From contig JARLGI010000046.1 of assembly GCA_031296115.1 (NCBI GenBank), forward strand, positions 1 to 46,386: a DNA stretch of 46,386 bases. The letters are read 5' to 3'. The first letter of the stretch is position 1. Each line of letters starts with the position of its first letter. The notes beneath the pieces are model-generated. The model saw nothing but the letters and a program-made list of their open reading frames with translations. It had not been told where the DNA came from and searched no databases. The DNA comes from Acidobacteriota bacterium. GTDB lineage: Bacteria; Acidobacteriota; Terriglobia; Terriglobales; Acidobacteriaceae. Positions 35,720-44,864 of this stretch are shown piece by piece. The position numbers were made by a program, and so were the translations under genes.

Positions 35720-37110
35720 CCCCAGTCTCCGGACATCTCCTTGAGGTCACGTACTTCGTCGCCGCCGTCCTTTTCATCCTGTCGCTGAAATGGCTGAGCT
35801 CCCCGGTCACCGCGCGGCGCGGCGTTTGGGCTGGCGAAGTGGGCATGGTGCTGGCCGTGGCCGGCACACTGCTGCATCACGGCATCGTGGACTACAAGTG
35901 GATTGCCATTGCGCTGGTACTGGGCGCAATCATCGGTGTTCCGTTGGGCAACGTCGCGATGACTGCGGTGCCGCAACGGACCGCGCTCAGCCACGCTTTC
36001 GGCGCGTTGTGCGTCACTCTGGTGGGCACGGCGGAATTCTACCTGCGCGCGCCCGACGTTCCGCCCTTCATGATGTCGGTGCTCTCGCTGGAAGTCATTC
36101 TGGGCGGCCTGACCGTGACCGGCAGTTTGATGGCCGCGGGCAAGTTGCAGGAGATCCTGCCGCAAAGGCCCATCACCTACAAGGGGCAGAACCTCGTCAA
36201 CCTGGCGATGCTGGCGGTCGCCGTCGCCATCGCGGTCCGTCTGGTGCTGCATCCCGAGCAAATGTTCCTGTACCCATTCATGGTGGGGATCGCGCTGGTG
36301 TTCGGCGTGATGCTGATTGTTCCCATCGGCGGCGCCGACATGCCGACCGTCATCTCGCTGTTGAACTCTTACGCTGGACTTTCCGCCGCCGCCATGGGCT
36401 TCGTCCTCAACAACAAGCTGCTGATTGTGGCGGGCGCGCTGGATGGCGCTTCCGGCTTCATCCTGTCGGTAAACATGTCGAAGGCCATGAACCGCTCGTT
36501 CGCCAATGTGCTGTTCGGAGCGTTCGGGCAAGTCCAGACCTCGGCCGCGGGCGCGGTTGAGACCCGTACCGCGCGCAGCGCCAGCGCCGAGGAAGCAGCT
36601 GCAATCCTGTCGGCGGCCAACAAGGTGGTCATCGTTCCGGGCTATGGAATGGCGGTTGCACAGGCGCAGCACAAGGTTCGCGAACTCTACGACGCCTTAA
36701 CCAAGCGTGGCATCGACGTGAAGTTTGGAATCCATCCGGTCGCGGGCCGCATGCCGGGACACATGAACGTCTTGCTGGCCGAGGCTGACATTCCTTACGA
36801 CAAGCTGTTGGATATGGACGAGGTCAATCCCGACTTGCCGCAGACCGACGTGGCGCTCATCATCGGCGCGAACGATGTCACCAATCCGGCCGCGCGCACC
36901 GACACCAGCAGCCCGATTTACGGCATGCCGATCCTCGACGTGGACAAGGCTCGCACCGTAATGGTCATTAAACGCAGCATGAGTCCGGGCTTCGCGGGCA
37001 TCGACAATCCCCTTTACTATCTGGACAACAACCTGATGCTGTTCGGAGACGCGAAGGCGTTTGTCGGCAACATTGTGAAGGAGCTGAGCGGCGGCGGTGC
37101 TCACGGATAA
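35716..37110 (+). CDS. pntB: NAD(P) transhydrogenase subunit beta
   Basis: PntB carries the rest of the membrane domain II and the NADP(H)-binding domain III. The first 260 residues hold about eight to nine spans (LLEVTYFVAAVLFILSLKWL; AIALVLGAIIGVPLGNVAMT). The conserved GAEFYL-like and LLNSYAGLSAAAMGFVLNN segments are present. The C-terminal NADP domain has VIVPGYGMAVAQAQHKVREL, then IHPVAGRMPGHMNVLLAEAD and LIIGANDVTNPAA, with the closing VIKRSMSPGFAGIDNPLYY. The 464-residue length is standard. It supplies NADPH for biosynthesis in this operon. Confidence 0.95.
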   Translation: MTPVSGHLLEVTYFVAAVLFILSLKWLSSPVTARRGVWAGEVGMVLAVAGTLLHHGIVDYKWIAIALVLGAIIGVPLGNVAMTAVPQRTALSHAFGALCVTLVGTAEFYLRAPDVPPFMMSVLSLEVILGGLTVTGSLMAAGKLQEILPQRPITYKGQNLVNLAMLAVAVAIAVRLVLHPEQMFLYPFMVGIALVFGVMLIVPIGGADMPTVISLLNSYAGLSAAAMGFVLNNKLLIVAGALDGASGFILSVNMSKAMNRSFANVLFGAFGQVQTSAAGAVETRTARSASAEEAAAILSAANKVVIVPGYGMAVAQAQHKVRELYDALTKRGIDVKFGIHPVAGRMPGHMNVLLAEADIPYDKLLDMDEVNPDLPQTDVALIIGANDVTNPAARTDTSSPIYGMPILDVDKARTVMVIKRSMSPGFAGIDNPLYYLDNNLMLFGDAKAFVGNIVKELSGGGAHG

Positions 37111-37161
37111 GGCCGCGGAACTTCACGGCCTGAAACGACGTATCATGGAGCAGGAGAAGTC

Positions 37162-37365
37162 ATGCTTGCGTTCCTTCTGTGGTGCATTCTGCTGTTCTTC
37201 TGCTGGCCGCTCGCGCTGGCGGTGCTCATCCTGTATCCCATTGTCTGGCTCATCCTGCTGCCGTTCCGCATTCTGGGCTTCGCGGTTGAGGGAGTGCTGG
37301 AACTGCTGAAGGCCATCATCCTGTTCCCCGCCCGCTTGTTGCGCGGGCCGCGCCGCGCATTCTAG
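37162..37365 (+). CDS. Small very hydrophobic membrane protein, 67 residues
   Basis: The ATG at 37162 has AGGAG 5 nt upstream. Two hydrophobic stretches (LAFLLWCILLFFCWPLALAV; ILYPIVWLILLPFRILGFAV) are followed by an amphipathic segment and a basic end (RLLRGPRRAF). I do not recognise it. It follows pntB after 51 nt in the same direction, so it probably belongs to the operon; an accessory role in the complex is possible but unproven. Confidence 0.7.
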   Translation: MLAFLLWCILLFFCWPLALAVLILYPIVWLILLPFRILGFAVEGVLELLKAIILFPARLLRGPRRAF

Positions 37366-37398
37366 CTGCCGGGAACGTTCGTCAGCCCAGTTAAGACA

Positions 37399-37436
37399 AA
37401 AAAATGGCCCGGAGCGTGTGTGGGACTCCGGACCAT
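37399..37436 (-). terminator. Strong terminator of the small exported gene
   Basis: TGGCCCGGAG (37406-37415) and CTCCGGACCA (37427-37436) pair over ten positions with one mismatch. On the minus strand the stem runs into seven Ts (37405-37399). On the plus strand the hairpin is followed by TTCTC, so it may also weakly stop pnt operon transcripts. Confidence 0.8.
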
Positions 37437-37461
37437 TCTCTTCGACGATTGGGCGATCAAC

Positions 37462-37887
37462 CTACTTCATCGCGACAACCACGGTTTCAGGGGCATTGGG
37501 CGCTGCATTTGCAGCCATCTTCACTTCTTTCTCGCGGCTCGACTCGGCGATCCCGGTGCCGGTGTCGCTGCGGCCGTCCCAAATCTCGCTCAGGAAGTAC
37601 TGGTCTCCGTACTTATGGAACACTAGCTTCGCGTTTTGCGCCTTGGACGACTGGGTCGCAATCTGCTTTATCAGCAACTGACCGTGCTGCGAATCCAGGT
37701 TCCACACTTCGAGGACTCGGTCACTCAGCGCGATAACTTCGTAATTGCCGGCCGGCATCGACTTGTCCTGCAGGCTGAAGGCGAACGGGACATCCGCCTT
37801 AACGCGCGACTGCGCTTGCACCAAAGGCACGCTGACCATGAGAGCTACCCCGAGAATCGCGAGGGCCCCGTAAATGTTGCGCTTCAT
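37462..37887 (-). CDS. Small exported protein, 141 residues
   Basis: The start at 37887 has a near-perfect AGGAGG 4 nt upstream, which decides against the longer open frame (about 96 further codons of non-protein-like sequence). A signal peptide (GALAILGVALMVSVPLVQAQ) is followed by VKADVPFAFSLQDKSMPAGN, YEVIALSDRVLEVWNLDSQH and a beta-rich core. I recall similar short proteins with the DVPFAF...PAGNYEV pattern in Acidobacteria, without known function. The strong ribosome-binding site and terminator suggest high expression; that is inference. Confidence 0.8.
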   Translation of the reverse strand: MKRNIYGALAILGVALMVSVPLVQAQSRVKADVPFAFSLQDKSMPAGNYEVIALSDRVLEVWNLDSQHGQLLIKQIATQSSKAQNAKLVFHKYGDQYFLSEIWDGRSDTGTGIAESSREKEVKMAANAAPNAPETVVVAMK

Positions 37888-38217
37888 AACTCCTCCTTGG
37901 GGGCTCCCGTAGGAACCCAGATTGAATTTGGTTTCATTTGGCTGGAAGCTTCTTTCCTTTGCTTTGCTTCCTGCGACGCAATGAACTAGTGCAAGGCGCG
38001 TGCCAATCGTCGTCCAAGGAGATCCCGCGTGGGTTTCCCATTCATTTGCGGAGAGATACGTATTCCGCACGGGCTCGCGACTGCTGATGATGCGGCCCTG
38101 ACATTCGCCAACACTATCCCACTGGATAGCCGCGACTATCCATCCGGTTAGCGTTTTCAAGATTCGCTGCGGCACGACCTCTCCAAGTCGGCTAAACTAG
38201 CAGCCCGGGGGACGGTT
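37888..38217. other. Intergenic region between divergent genes
   Basis: These 330 nt separate the small exported gene (minus) from the FHA regulator (plus). I see no tRNA, repeat, hairpin or good promoter box. Open frames through it have no protein-like character. It should hold two divergent promoters. Confidence 0.6.
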
Positions 38218-40080
38218 TTGGACGCGAGAGTCATGGTAACTTCGGGCCCTTCGAAGGGCGCCATCGTCAAGCTGACTGGGGGTCAGCTTTCCGTCGGCCG
38301 CGAGTCTTCCAACGACCTCTGCCTGCAAGACCACTTGGTCTCGCGCAAACATTGCTCCATCAGCGAGACTGACGCGGGCTTTCAGCTGGTGGACCTCGAC
38401 AGTCACAACGGCTCGTTCGTCAATGGGACACCCGTGCGGCGCAAGCTGCTGGAACACGGCGACACCATCCGCGCCGGTGAATGCGAGCTGGTCTTCCTTA
38501 TCACGGAGGACGAAGAGCTGGTCGCGCACATGGTCCAGTTTCGTGACGACGCAGCGCTCGACGCTCTCGCAACCATCACGACCCACCAACTCCGCATCCC
38601 GTCCTCCGTGGATGCCAGCTCCGATGTTGGCCGCATGGCGCGCGATCTCAATGCGCTCTTCAAGATCGCCAATGCCATCAATTCCATCCATGAGCTTGGG
38701 GCCTTGCAACGTGAACTTCTGCAGATGATTTGCGAGGTGGCTCCAGCGGATTCCGGGGCCATTGTGATTACCCCGACTGTGGAAGACGAGCCCACTTCGA
38801 GTTGCACTTGGAGCCGGGGAACGGACCAGGCTGCGCCATTGCGCATCCGCCGCGAGCTGATGCAGCGAGCGCTATGGGAACGGGCTGCGGTCCTCAGCCA
38901 TCCCACGGCTGGCTCCGCCGAGGCCGACCACGTCCTTTGCGTGCCGCTGATCGCCGTCGAAAGAACGGTCGGCGTTCTTTATCTGGTTTCCACATCCGCT
39001 GCCGGATTTGAAGAAGACCATGTCAACTTCGTGAACTCCGTTGCCGGCATCGCCGCCGTCACGCTGGAGAATGTGCTGGCGCTCGAGGCCTTGCGCGATG
39101 AAAACCGCCGGCTGCAGGCGGAGCTGGATCTCGGTGGCGTCATCCTGGGGGAGAGCAAGGGCATGCGTCAGGTGCAGGACTTCATCGGCCGCGTGGCGCA
39201 CGGCGATTCCACCGTCCTGATTCGCGGCGAAAGCGGCACCGGCAAGGAGCTGGTGGCGCATGCCATCCACCGCAACAGTCCGCGTGCGCCGCAGCCATTC
39301 GTCGCCATCAACTGCGCCGCCATCCCGGAGACGCTGCTGGAGAGCGAACTCTTCGGGCACGAGAAGGGCGCCTTTACCGGCGCCATTGCCACCAAGAAAG
39401 GAAAACTGGAAGTAGCCGAGGCGGGAACCATCTTTCTCGATGAGATAGGCGACCTGCCACCTGCCATGCAGGCCAAGATGTTGCGGGTCCTCCAGGAGAA
39501 TGAATTTCAGCGGGTGGGCGGTACCCGTACGCTGAATTTGGCGGCACGCGTTGTCGCTGCAACCAACAAGAACCTTGAGGAGGCAATCAAGAACGGCACA
39601 TTCCGCCAGGACCTTTACTATCGCCTCAATGTGGTGTCGGTGGTGGTGCCTCCGCTGCGCGAGCGTCCCGACGACATCCCTCTGCTGGCGATTTATTTCG
39701 CCGCCAAGTATGCGCAGAAGTGCAAGCGTTCGCTCAAAGGGATTTCCACCGAAGCGCGTTCCAGGCTCATGAGCTATAGCTGGCCGGGCAACGTTCGCGA
39801 ATTGGAGAACGCCATCGAGCACGCCATAGTGCTGGGCGTGACCGATGAGATCCTTCCGGAAGACCTGCCGGTGGCCTTGCTGGAAGTGCCGACGCAGGAG
39901 CGCAGCAACGGGGACTACCACGAGCAGATTAACCAGCTCAAGAAGCAGTTAATTATTGATGCCGTGGCCAAAACCCAGGGCAACTACACGGAAGCGGCCA
40001 AGTCACTGGGCCTTCATCCGAACTACCTGCATCGGCTCATTAAGAACCTGGATATCAAGGCGGAATTGAAGGGCGAGTAG
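38218..40080 (+). CDS. Sigma54-dependent regulator: FHA-GAF-AAA+-HTH
   Basis: The protein activates sigma54 promoters by ATP-driven remodelling of the holoenzyme. Residues 1-100 are an FHA domain ([31 protein letters not shown]) that binds phospho-threonine partners. Residues 145-290 are GAF-like. The AAA+ core has Walker A GESGTGKE at 337-344, the sigma54-contact loop GAFTGA at 384-389 and FLDE at 406-409. A Fis-type helix-turn-helix closes the protein ([20 protein letters not shown]). The start is TTG at 38218, with GGGGGA upstream; an ATG at 38233 is possible. FHA input links it to Ser/Thr kinases such as the one at 40753-43380, but no phosphosite is shown. Confidence 0.94.
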   Translation: MDARVMVTSGPSKGAIVKLTGGQLSVGRESSNDLCLQDHLVSRKHCSISETDAGFQLVDLDSHNGSFVNGTPVRRKLLEHGDTIRAGECELVFLITEDEELVAHMVQFRDDAALDALATITTHQLRIPSSVDASSDVGRMARDLNALFKIANAINSIHELGALQRELLQMICEVAPADSGAIVITPTVEDEPTSSCTWSRGTDQAAPLRIRRELMQRALWERAAVLSHPTAGSAEADHVLCVPLIAVERTVGVLYLVSTSAAGFEEDHVNFVNSVAGIAAVTLENVLALEALRDENRRLQAELDLGGVILGESKGMRQVQDFIGRVAHGDSTVLIRGESGTGKELVAHAIHRNSPRAPQPFVAINCAAIPETLLESELFGHEKGAFTGAIATKKGKLEVAEAGTIFLDEIGDLPPAMQAKMLRVLQENEFQRVGGTRTLNLAARVVAATNKNLEEAIKNGTFRQDLYYRLNVVSVVVPPLRERPDDIPLLAIYFAAKYAQKCKRSLKGISTEARSRLMSYSWPGNVRELENAIEHAIVLGVTDEILPEDLPVALLEVPTQERSNGDYHEQINQLKKQLIIDAVAKTQGNYTEAAKSLGLHPNYLHRLIKNLDIKAELKGE

Positions 40081-40182
40081 GCGCAGGCCCGGCTGCATAG
40101 CTCTTCCGGCTTCTCCGCGCGGGATGTTCGCTTCCGCGCAGTGGTGAGATCGAAGCTGGCAGCCGACGTGCAAGAGTTTCAC

Positions 40183-40210
40183 TTGACAGGGAACTACATC
40201 GTGGTACTGT
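40183..40210 (+). promoter_or_regulatory. Sigma70-type promoter of the lipoprotein gene
   Basis: A perfect TTGACA (40183-40188) and TACTGT (40205-40210) are 16 bp apart. The predicted transcript starts near 40217 and reaches an AAGGAG site at 40225-40230, 6 nt before the ATG. Confidence 0.6.
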
Positions 40211-40236
40211 TTGCACGTTCTTGAAAGGAGCCTGCC

Positions 40237-40746
40237 ATGACTTTACACCAGCAACTTGGGACGGTATTAGCGGCTTGCGTTTTTCTGTGCCTGTCGGCCT
40301 GCCAGAGTGGGAATCAAGGTGGAATCGGTGGAGGCGGGAAAGGCGGAGGGGGCGGGACGGCAGCCACCCACACGATCACATTCATCGCTCCTGCCAGTCC
40401 TTTGGCTGGCTGCAAACAACAACTCGACTACAAGCAGGGGGACCCCCCGCACCCGGGCCCCGCACTCATCGACGTAAACTGGGGCGATACCATAACTTTC
40501 AATGCCGTCGATGCCAATGGAAACGGAGGGCATTACAGCCTGACATTTGTCGCTGCCAGCGTAGGGTGCGCCTCTCCATTCATGGGTAGCGGCACGTGCC
40601 AAACGAGCTTCGGCGACACTGCGGCTTCAAGCGGGCAGACCGGAGGCGAGTCCTTTAACTACGGCAGCCTCAGCATAACCACTGGTGCGGGCACTACCAC
40701 GTGCGACCTCTCTGCTGGCCCTATGGGGATGCGGATCAGGCCGTAG
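40237..40746 (+). CDS. Lipoprotein, 169 residues, function unknown
   Basis: The lipobox LSAC at about residues 19-22 follows a type II signal peptide (VLAACVFLCLSAC), so the mature protein is lipid-anchored at Cys22. A Gly-rich linker (GGIGGGGKGGGGG) leads to a beta-rich domain with THTITFIAPASPLAGC, ALIDVNWGDTITFNAVDANG and HYSLTFVAASVGCASPFMGS. Cys residues at the start and middle of this domain may pair. The VNWGDTITF pattern resembles a cupredoxin-type strand, but no Cu ligand set is clear. It converges on the kinase gene with a gap of 6 nt. Confidence 0.75.
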   Translation: MTLHQQLGTVLAACVFLCLSACQSGNQGGIGGGGKGGGGGTAATHTITFIAPASPLAGCKQQLDYKQGDPPHPGPALIDVNWGDTITFNAVDANGNGGHYSLTFVAASVGCASPFMGSGTCQTSFGDTAASSGQTGGESFNYGSLSITTGAGTTTCDLSAGPMGMRIRP

Positions 40747-40752
40747 CGCCGC

Positions 40753-43380
40753 TTAATCGCCTGCCCGGGACAACGCCCGAAACTGCGGATTCTGTTGCAG
40801 ATTCTGGAAATCGGGCGTGTCCCGGATAACGGTTCGGGAATAACCAACCTCCGCCGCTTTCTTGAGATAAGCGAGCGCCTGATCGTTTTGGTCCAGCCGG
40901 TTGTAGACAATCGCGGCCCGAAATAATATCTCGCCTTTCGACGGCGCCAAATCCAACGCCTTTTGAATGTAGGCCAGCGCAGCCTGCCGCTGGCCCATCA
41001 TGGCGGAATAATTGGCGAGGTAGGCCAATGTCTCGGCATTGCGCGGATTCACCTGGAGGCTTGCCGTGCCGATCTCAATGGCGCGCCGGTACTTCGCCGC
41101 GGCCTGGCTTCGCTGGTCGGGGCTCCAATAAAGGGCATCTCCCAGGTTCCCCCAGTTCATCCAGTCGCCGTCGTCCACTTTTAGTGCCTGATCGAGGGCG
41201 GCAATCGCCTCCGGATACCGATGCATCAACGTGTAGGTGTACCCCAGGTTGTTGTAAGCATCCGGGCTGGGACGAAGATTGATCGACCGCTGGAGGGCGC
41301 TGATTCCGTCTTCATAGCGGCCTTCGATTACGTAAACTCCGCCCAACACCAGATAAACGTGGTAATTGTCCGGCGCCAATTCCGAGGCCTTCAGGAACAT
41401 GTTCGCCGCGTCTGCGTATCGCGCCTGGTTGTAATAGAAAACTCCGAGCCAACTGTACGCCCCCCAATAGTTGGGCCGCAGAGCAATCACCTTCTTGTAC
41501 GCCGCTTCCGCGGCCGCAAAATTCCCTAAACTGGAGTAAGCGTCGGCCAATCCGCGCAGGGCGTCTTCACTGCTCGGCTCCGCTTTCAGAGCGTCCTGAA
41601 AAACATTTACCGCTTTGTCATAGCTGCCGGTCCCGTTGTAAATGTTACCCAGGCAGATGTGTGCTTCCAGCAACCCAGGATTTAACGACAACGCTTTCTC
41701 ACAATTGATGGACGCATTGGTCACCCACTGCTTGTCCTTGTTGAATTGCTGGAAGCCCAGCAGATATGCGTTGCCCAGGCCGGCATAGGCGAGGGCGTAG
41801 CCATGATCGACTTTCAGCGCCCGGTTGAACTCGGTGATCGCGCTGTCAATGTTCTCCGGCTTCTCATACTCCTGCAGGTAACCGCGTCCACGGATGTAGG
41901 CTTCGTAGGCGGCAGGCTCGGTGTCATGCTGAACATTCAGCCTGCGGCGTTGCTCGGGCTTGATCTGCGCCGGCAGCATGTCCAGGGTCTCGCTGACCAC
42001 CCGGTCTTGCAAGCCGAAAGCATCGTTGGCGTCCACCGTGATGCTGCGGGCGGCGAGCTGGCGGTGCGTCTTGGAGTCCACCAGGTAGCAGTTGATGCGA
42101 ATGGTCCCGCCGGCTCGCTGCAAGCTGCTTTCCAGCACGAAATCGGTGCCGAACTCCCGACGAGCATCCTCCGCCGTCTTCACGCCCTGGTCGCGGAGAT
42201 CGCGCGGGGAAACCACCTGGATCATGTCGCTGTCGCTTGCCTGCACGAGCTTGGCGGTAAGGGTCTCGGTCAGGCCCATCCCCAGCGCGCTGGTGGCCGG
42301 GTCCTGGCCGACGGTGTCGAACGGTAGCACCGCCATGATGCGCTGCTTAGCCGACGCTGATTGCGGCCACCAGCGCTTCACGAGGTATCCCCCCGCGATA
42401 CCCACGAGCAGTACTCCTGGCAGGATGAAGGCCGCTCTCCGATTGCGAGCTCTGCGCTGGACCTCCACGACGCCGGTCCGGCGCATCGTTTCGGTGGACA
42501 ACTCTTCGCCCGCCAGGATTCGCGTAAGATCCACCCGCAACTCGCGCGCGGACTGATAACGCCGCTCGGGATCGCGATCCAGCGCCTTGAGGATGACGGT
42601 CTCCAGCGCCGCGCCGACTTCCGGATTGATCAGCGACGGCCGCACCGGATCGTAGTGCAGGATGGCGTCGATCAGCAGTGAGGCCTGGCGATCGGGAAAG
42701 GCACGCTTGCCGGTCGCCATCTCGTAAAGCACCGCGCCGGCAGCCCAGATATCGGTGCGGGCATCCACCGGCGCGGCGCGCAAGACCTCCGGAGCCATGT
42801 AGGGCATGGTGCCACTGATGGCCATTTGCGAGGTGAGGTTGGCGGTCTCGGCCTTCTCGTCCACCGGCTCGATCAGCTTCGCCAGCCCAAAATCTAGGAT
42901 CTTGAGTTGACCATTGGGATTAATGCGCAGATTGCCCGGCTTCAGGTCGCGGTGGATATCATTCTCGCGGTGCGCCGCTTCTAGTCCGCTAACCAGTTGA
43001 ATGCCCAGCTCCAGAATTGTTTTATGCGGCAGCGGCTGGCGCCCGATCTTTTCGTCCAGATTGATCCCGGGAATATATTCCGTGACCAGGTAATCAATGC
43101 CGTTCTCCTGGCCGAAGTCGAAGGCCATGGCTATGTTGGGATGGTTGAGCTTGCCGACGGCCAGCGCTTCTTTGCGAAACTGCTGGCGGGCGTTGTCGTC
43201 CACCAGCATTCCCGCGGGCAGGATTTTGACGGCGACATCGCGCTGCAGGCGCTCGTCATGCGCCCGAAAGACCACACCCATGCCCCCGGCCCCGATTTGC
43301 TCGAGCAGCCGGTAGTGGCCTAACACTTCGCCGATGCTGGGAGTCGGGACTGACATTGAACCGAATGTTAGGACTGGCAT
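40753..43380 (-). CDS. Ser/Thr protein kinase (PknB-type) with membrane span and TPR repeats
   Basis: The kinase domain covers about residues 20-290: Gly-rich loop GAGGMGVV (31-38), Lys52 in VAVKILP, catalytic HRDLKPGN (143-150), DFG (163-165) and APE (196-198). One span follows at about 317-335 (AFILPGVLLVGIAGGYL). The external part has a MAVLPFDTVGQDPATSALGM block, as in TolB/cyclase-type fusions, then at least eight TPR repeats from about 500 to 860 (AEAAYKKVIALRPNYWGAYS; DAANMFLKASELAPDNYHVY; EAIAALDQALKVDDGDWMNW). The start may be 43380 or the ATG at 43356. It is the typical kinase-TPR layout of Acidobacteria. The TPRs probably bind partner proteins outside the membrane. Confidence 0.92.
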   Translation of the reverse strand: MPVLTFGSMSVPTPSIGEVLGHYRLLEQIGAGGMGVVFRAHDERLQRDVAVKILPAGMLVDDNARQQFRKEALAVGKLNHPNIAMAFDFGQENGIDYLVTEYIPGINLDEKIGRQPLPHKTILELGIQLVSGLEAAHRENDIHRDLKPGNLRINPNGQLKILDFGLAKLIEPVDEKAETANLTSQMAISGTMPYMAPEVLRAAPVDARTDIWAAGAVLYEMATGKRAFPDRQASLLIDAILHYDPVRPSLINPEVGAALETVILKALDRDPERRYQSARELRVDLTRILAGEELSTETMRRTGVVEVQRRARNRRAAFILPGVLLVGIAGGYLVKRWWPQSASAKQRIMAVLPFDTVGQDPATSALGMGLTETLTAKLVQASDSDMIQVVSPRDLRDQGVKTAEDARREFGTDFVLESSLQRAGGTIRINCYLVDSKTHRQLAARSITVDANDAFGLQDRVVSETLDMLPAQIKPEQRRRLNVQHDTEPAAYEAYIRGRGYLQEYEKPENIDSAITEFNRALKVDHGYALAYAGLGNAYLLGFQQFNKDKQWVTNASINCEKALSLNPGLLEAHICLGNIYNGTGSYDKAVNVFQDALKAEPSSEDALRGLADAYSSLGNFAAAEAAYKKVIALRPNYWGAYSWLGVFYYNQARYADAANMFLKASELAPDNYHVYLVLGGVYVIEGRYEDGISALQRSINLRPSPDAYNNLGYTYTLMHRYPEAIAALDQALKVDDGDWMNWGNLGDALYWSPDQRSQAAAKYRRAIEIGTASLQVNPRNAETLAYLANYSAMMGQRQAALAYIQKALDLAPSKGEILFRAAIVYNRLDQNDQALAYLKKAAEVGYSRTVIRDTPDFQNLQQNPQFRALSRAGD

Positions 43381-43481
43381 GACACGCGGTCAATGCAACG
43401 TGCCATCGCGGTTACGATGCAAATAAGTGCTATCCGAGGGTTGGCGACGATATCGCAAGAATTGTACTGGAGCATGGCCCA

Positions 43482-44660
43482 TCAGACCTTGAGGAAGATG
43501 CGTTTGCGAGACAGCCACCAAATGGGCAGGAAACAGAGAGCGAGCACGAACGTTGCATAGAGCAGCGAGGCAAGCCCCGGGGAGGCGATATGGGCGAACC
43601 AGTGTTGGAAGATCAGCTCTTTCCAGCCAAACGATCCGCCCAGCAACTCAGAGATGACATAGGCGGCGATGGCGTTCGTTCCAAAGATGAGGAATGGCTT
43701 GCTCCACCAGCCGTGTAACTTCTTGACGTCTAAAGCCCAATAACATGCGGCAAGACACACCAGGGCAAAGCCGGCAGTGAATATCACGTAAGAACTGGTC
43801 CACAATTTCTTGTTGATGGGAAACCAGATACTCCAGGCTTCGCCGGCAATCAATCCCAGCACCCCGAGCGCGAACATGCCAGCGGCCTTGCGTTCCATGC
43901 TGCGGTTGGACCGCAACCACTCGCCGGTCAGCACTCCGCACAGGGCGGTGGCAATCGTGGGCAGGGTGCTGAGCACGCCTTCGGGATCGCGCGTGGGTTC
44001 CCACAAGTGCCCCAGCATCAGCCTGCGGTCGAGAAAGGCCGCCAGGTTGCCGTCAGGATGCAACAACGCGATGTCACGCCCTGGCATTCCATAACCCGGC
44101 ACGGGAACAAAGCACATGAGGGCCCAGTAGCCGAGCAGGAGTACGGCGACGCATGCGACCCGCGTGCGGGTTTGGCAAAAGAGCGTGATCAACGATGCCG
44201 CCAGGTAAGCTACGGCGATGCGTTGCAGCACGCCTGGAATTCGCACCGTTGCCAGATGCGGGTTGACTAGAAAATTCAGCAGCAGGCCAATGCCGGAGAG
44301 GATGGCGCTGCGCCGCAGGGCGTGCATCGCCAAGAGGCGTCGTGACTGCCCGCTTGCCAGTCGCGATTGAGATGAGAACACCAGTGATACGCCGACAATG
44401 AAGACGAAAAAGGGAAAGATGAGATCGGTCGGCGTCCAACCGTTCCATGCAGCGTGCCGCAGGGGCCGGTACGCGGCGCTACTGCCGGGGTTGTTGACTA
44501 GGATCATGGCGGCGATGGTCGTGCCACGAAAGAGATCAAGCGAGGCAAGTCGAGTTGGAGCCGTCCCAACCGGGCGGCTCGCGACTCGCAGGTCTGAAGT
44601 CGAGTGAGAAACACTGGCCACGGTACTCGATTCTACAGCCTTCCTCTCTCGACTCCGCAC
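43482..44660 (-). CDS. HGSNAT-like/DUF5009 membrane acyltransferase
   Basis: The 392-residue protein has about ten membrane spans and the family N-terminus RLASLDLFRGTTIAAMILVN, then RHAAWNGWTPTDLIFPFFVF with the His that in the human heparan-alpha-glucosaminide N-acetyltransferase is catalytic. Further blocks are RIPGVLQRIAVAYLAASLIT and FPINKKLWTSSYVIFTAGFA. Family members acetylate sugars across the membrane. The bacterial substrate is unknown. It is co-oriented with the kinase, about 100 nt upstream of it. Confidence 0.85.
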   Translation of the reverse strand: MRSRERKAVESSTVASVSHSTSDLRVASRPVGTAPTRLASLDLFRGTTIAAMILVNNPGSSAAYRPLRHAAWNGWTPTDLIFPFFVFIVGVSLVFSSQSRLASGQSRRLLAMHALRRSAILSGIGLLLNFLVNPHLATVRIPGVLQRIAVAYLAASLITLFCQTRTRVACVAVLLLGYWALMCFVPVPGYGMPGRDIALLHPDGNLAAFLDRRLMLGHLWEPTRDPEGVLSTLPTIATALCGVLTGEWLRSNRSMERKAAGMFALGVLGLIAGEAWSIWFPINKKLWTSSYVIFTAGFALVCLAACYWALDVKKLHGWWSKPFLIFGTNAIAAYVISELLGGSFGWKELIFQHWFAHIASPGLASLLYATFVLALCFLPIWWLSRKRIFLKV

Positions 44661-44864
44661 GGAGATCGGAGGGCGCGTAAAGACTTCGATTTTCAGGGTT
44701 TACGAGCTACTTGGGAAAATCGCGGTGTCCGGAAATGGACATGCAAATTCCACGCTTGAACACGGCGGCGTGCAGGACGCTCCGTTAAACTCACATATCC
44801 AACTGATAATAAATGGCTTACAATGCATCCCGATTGGGTCTAGACTTGCATTGGTCAACTTGCT

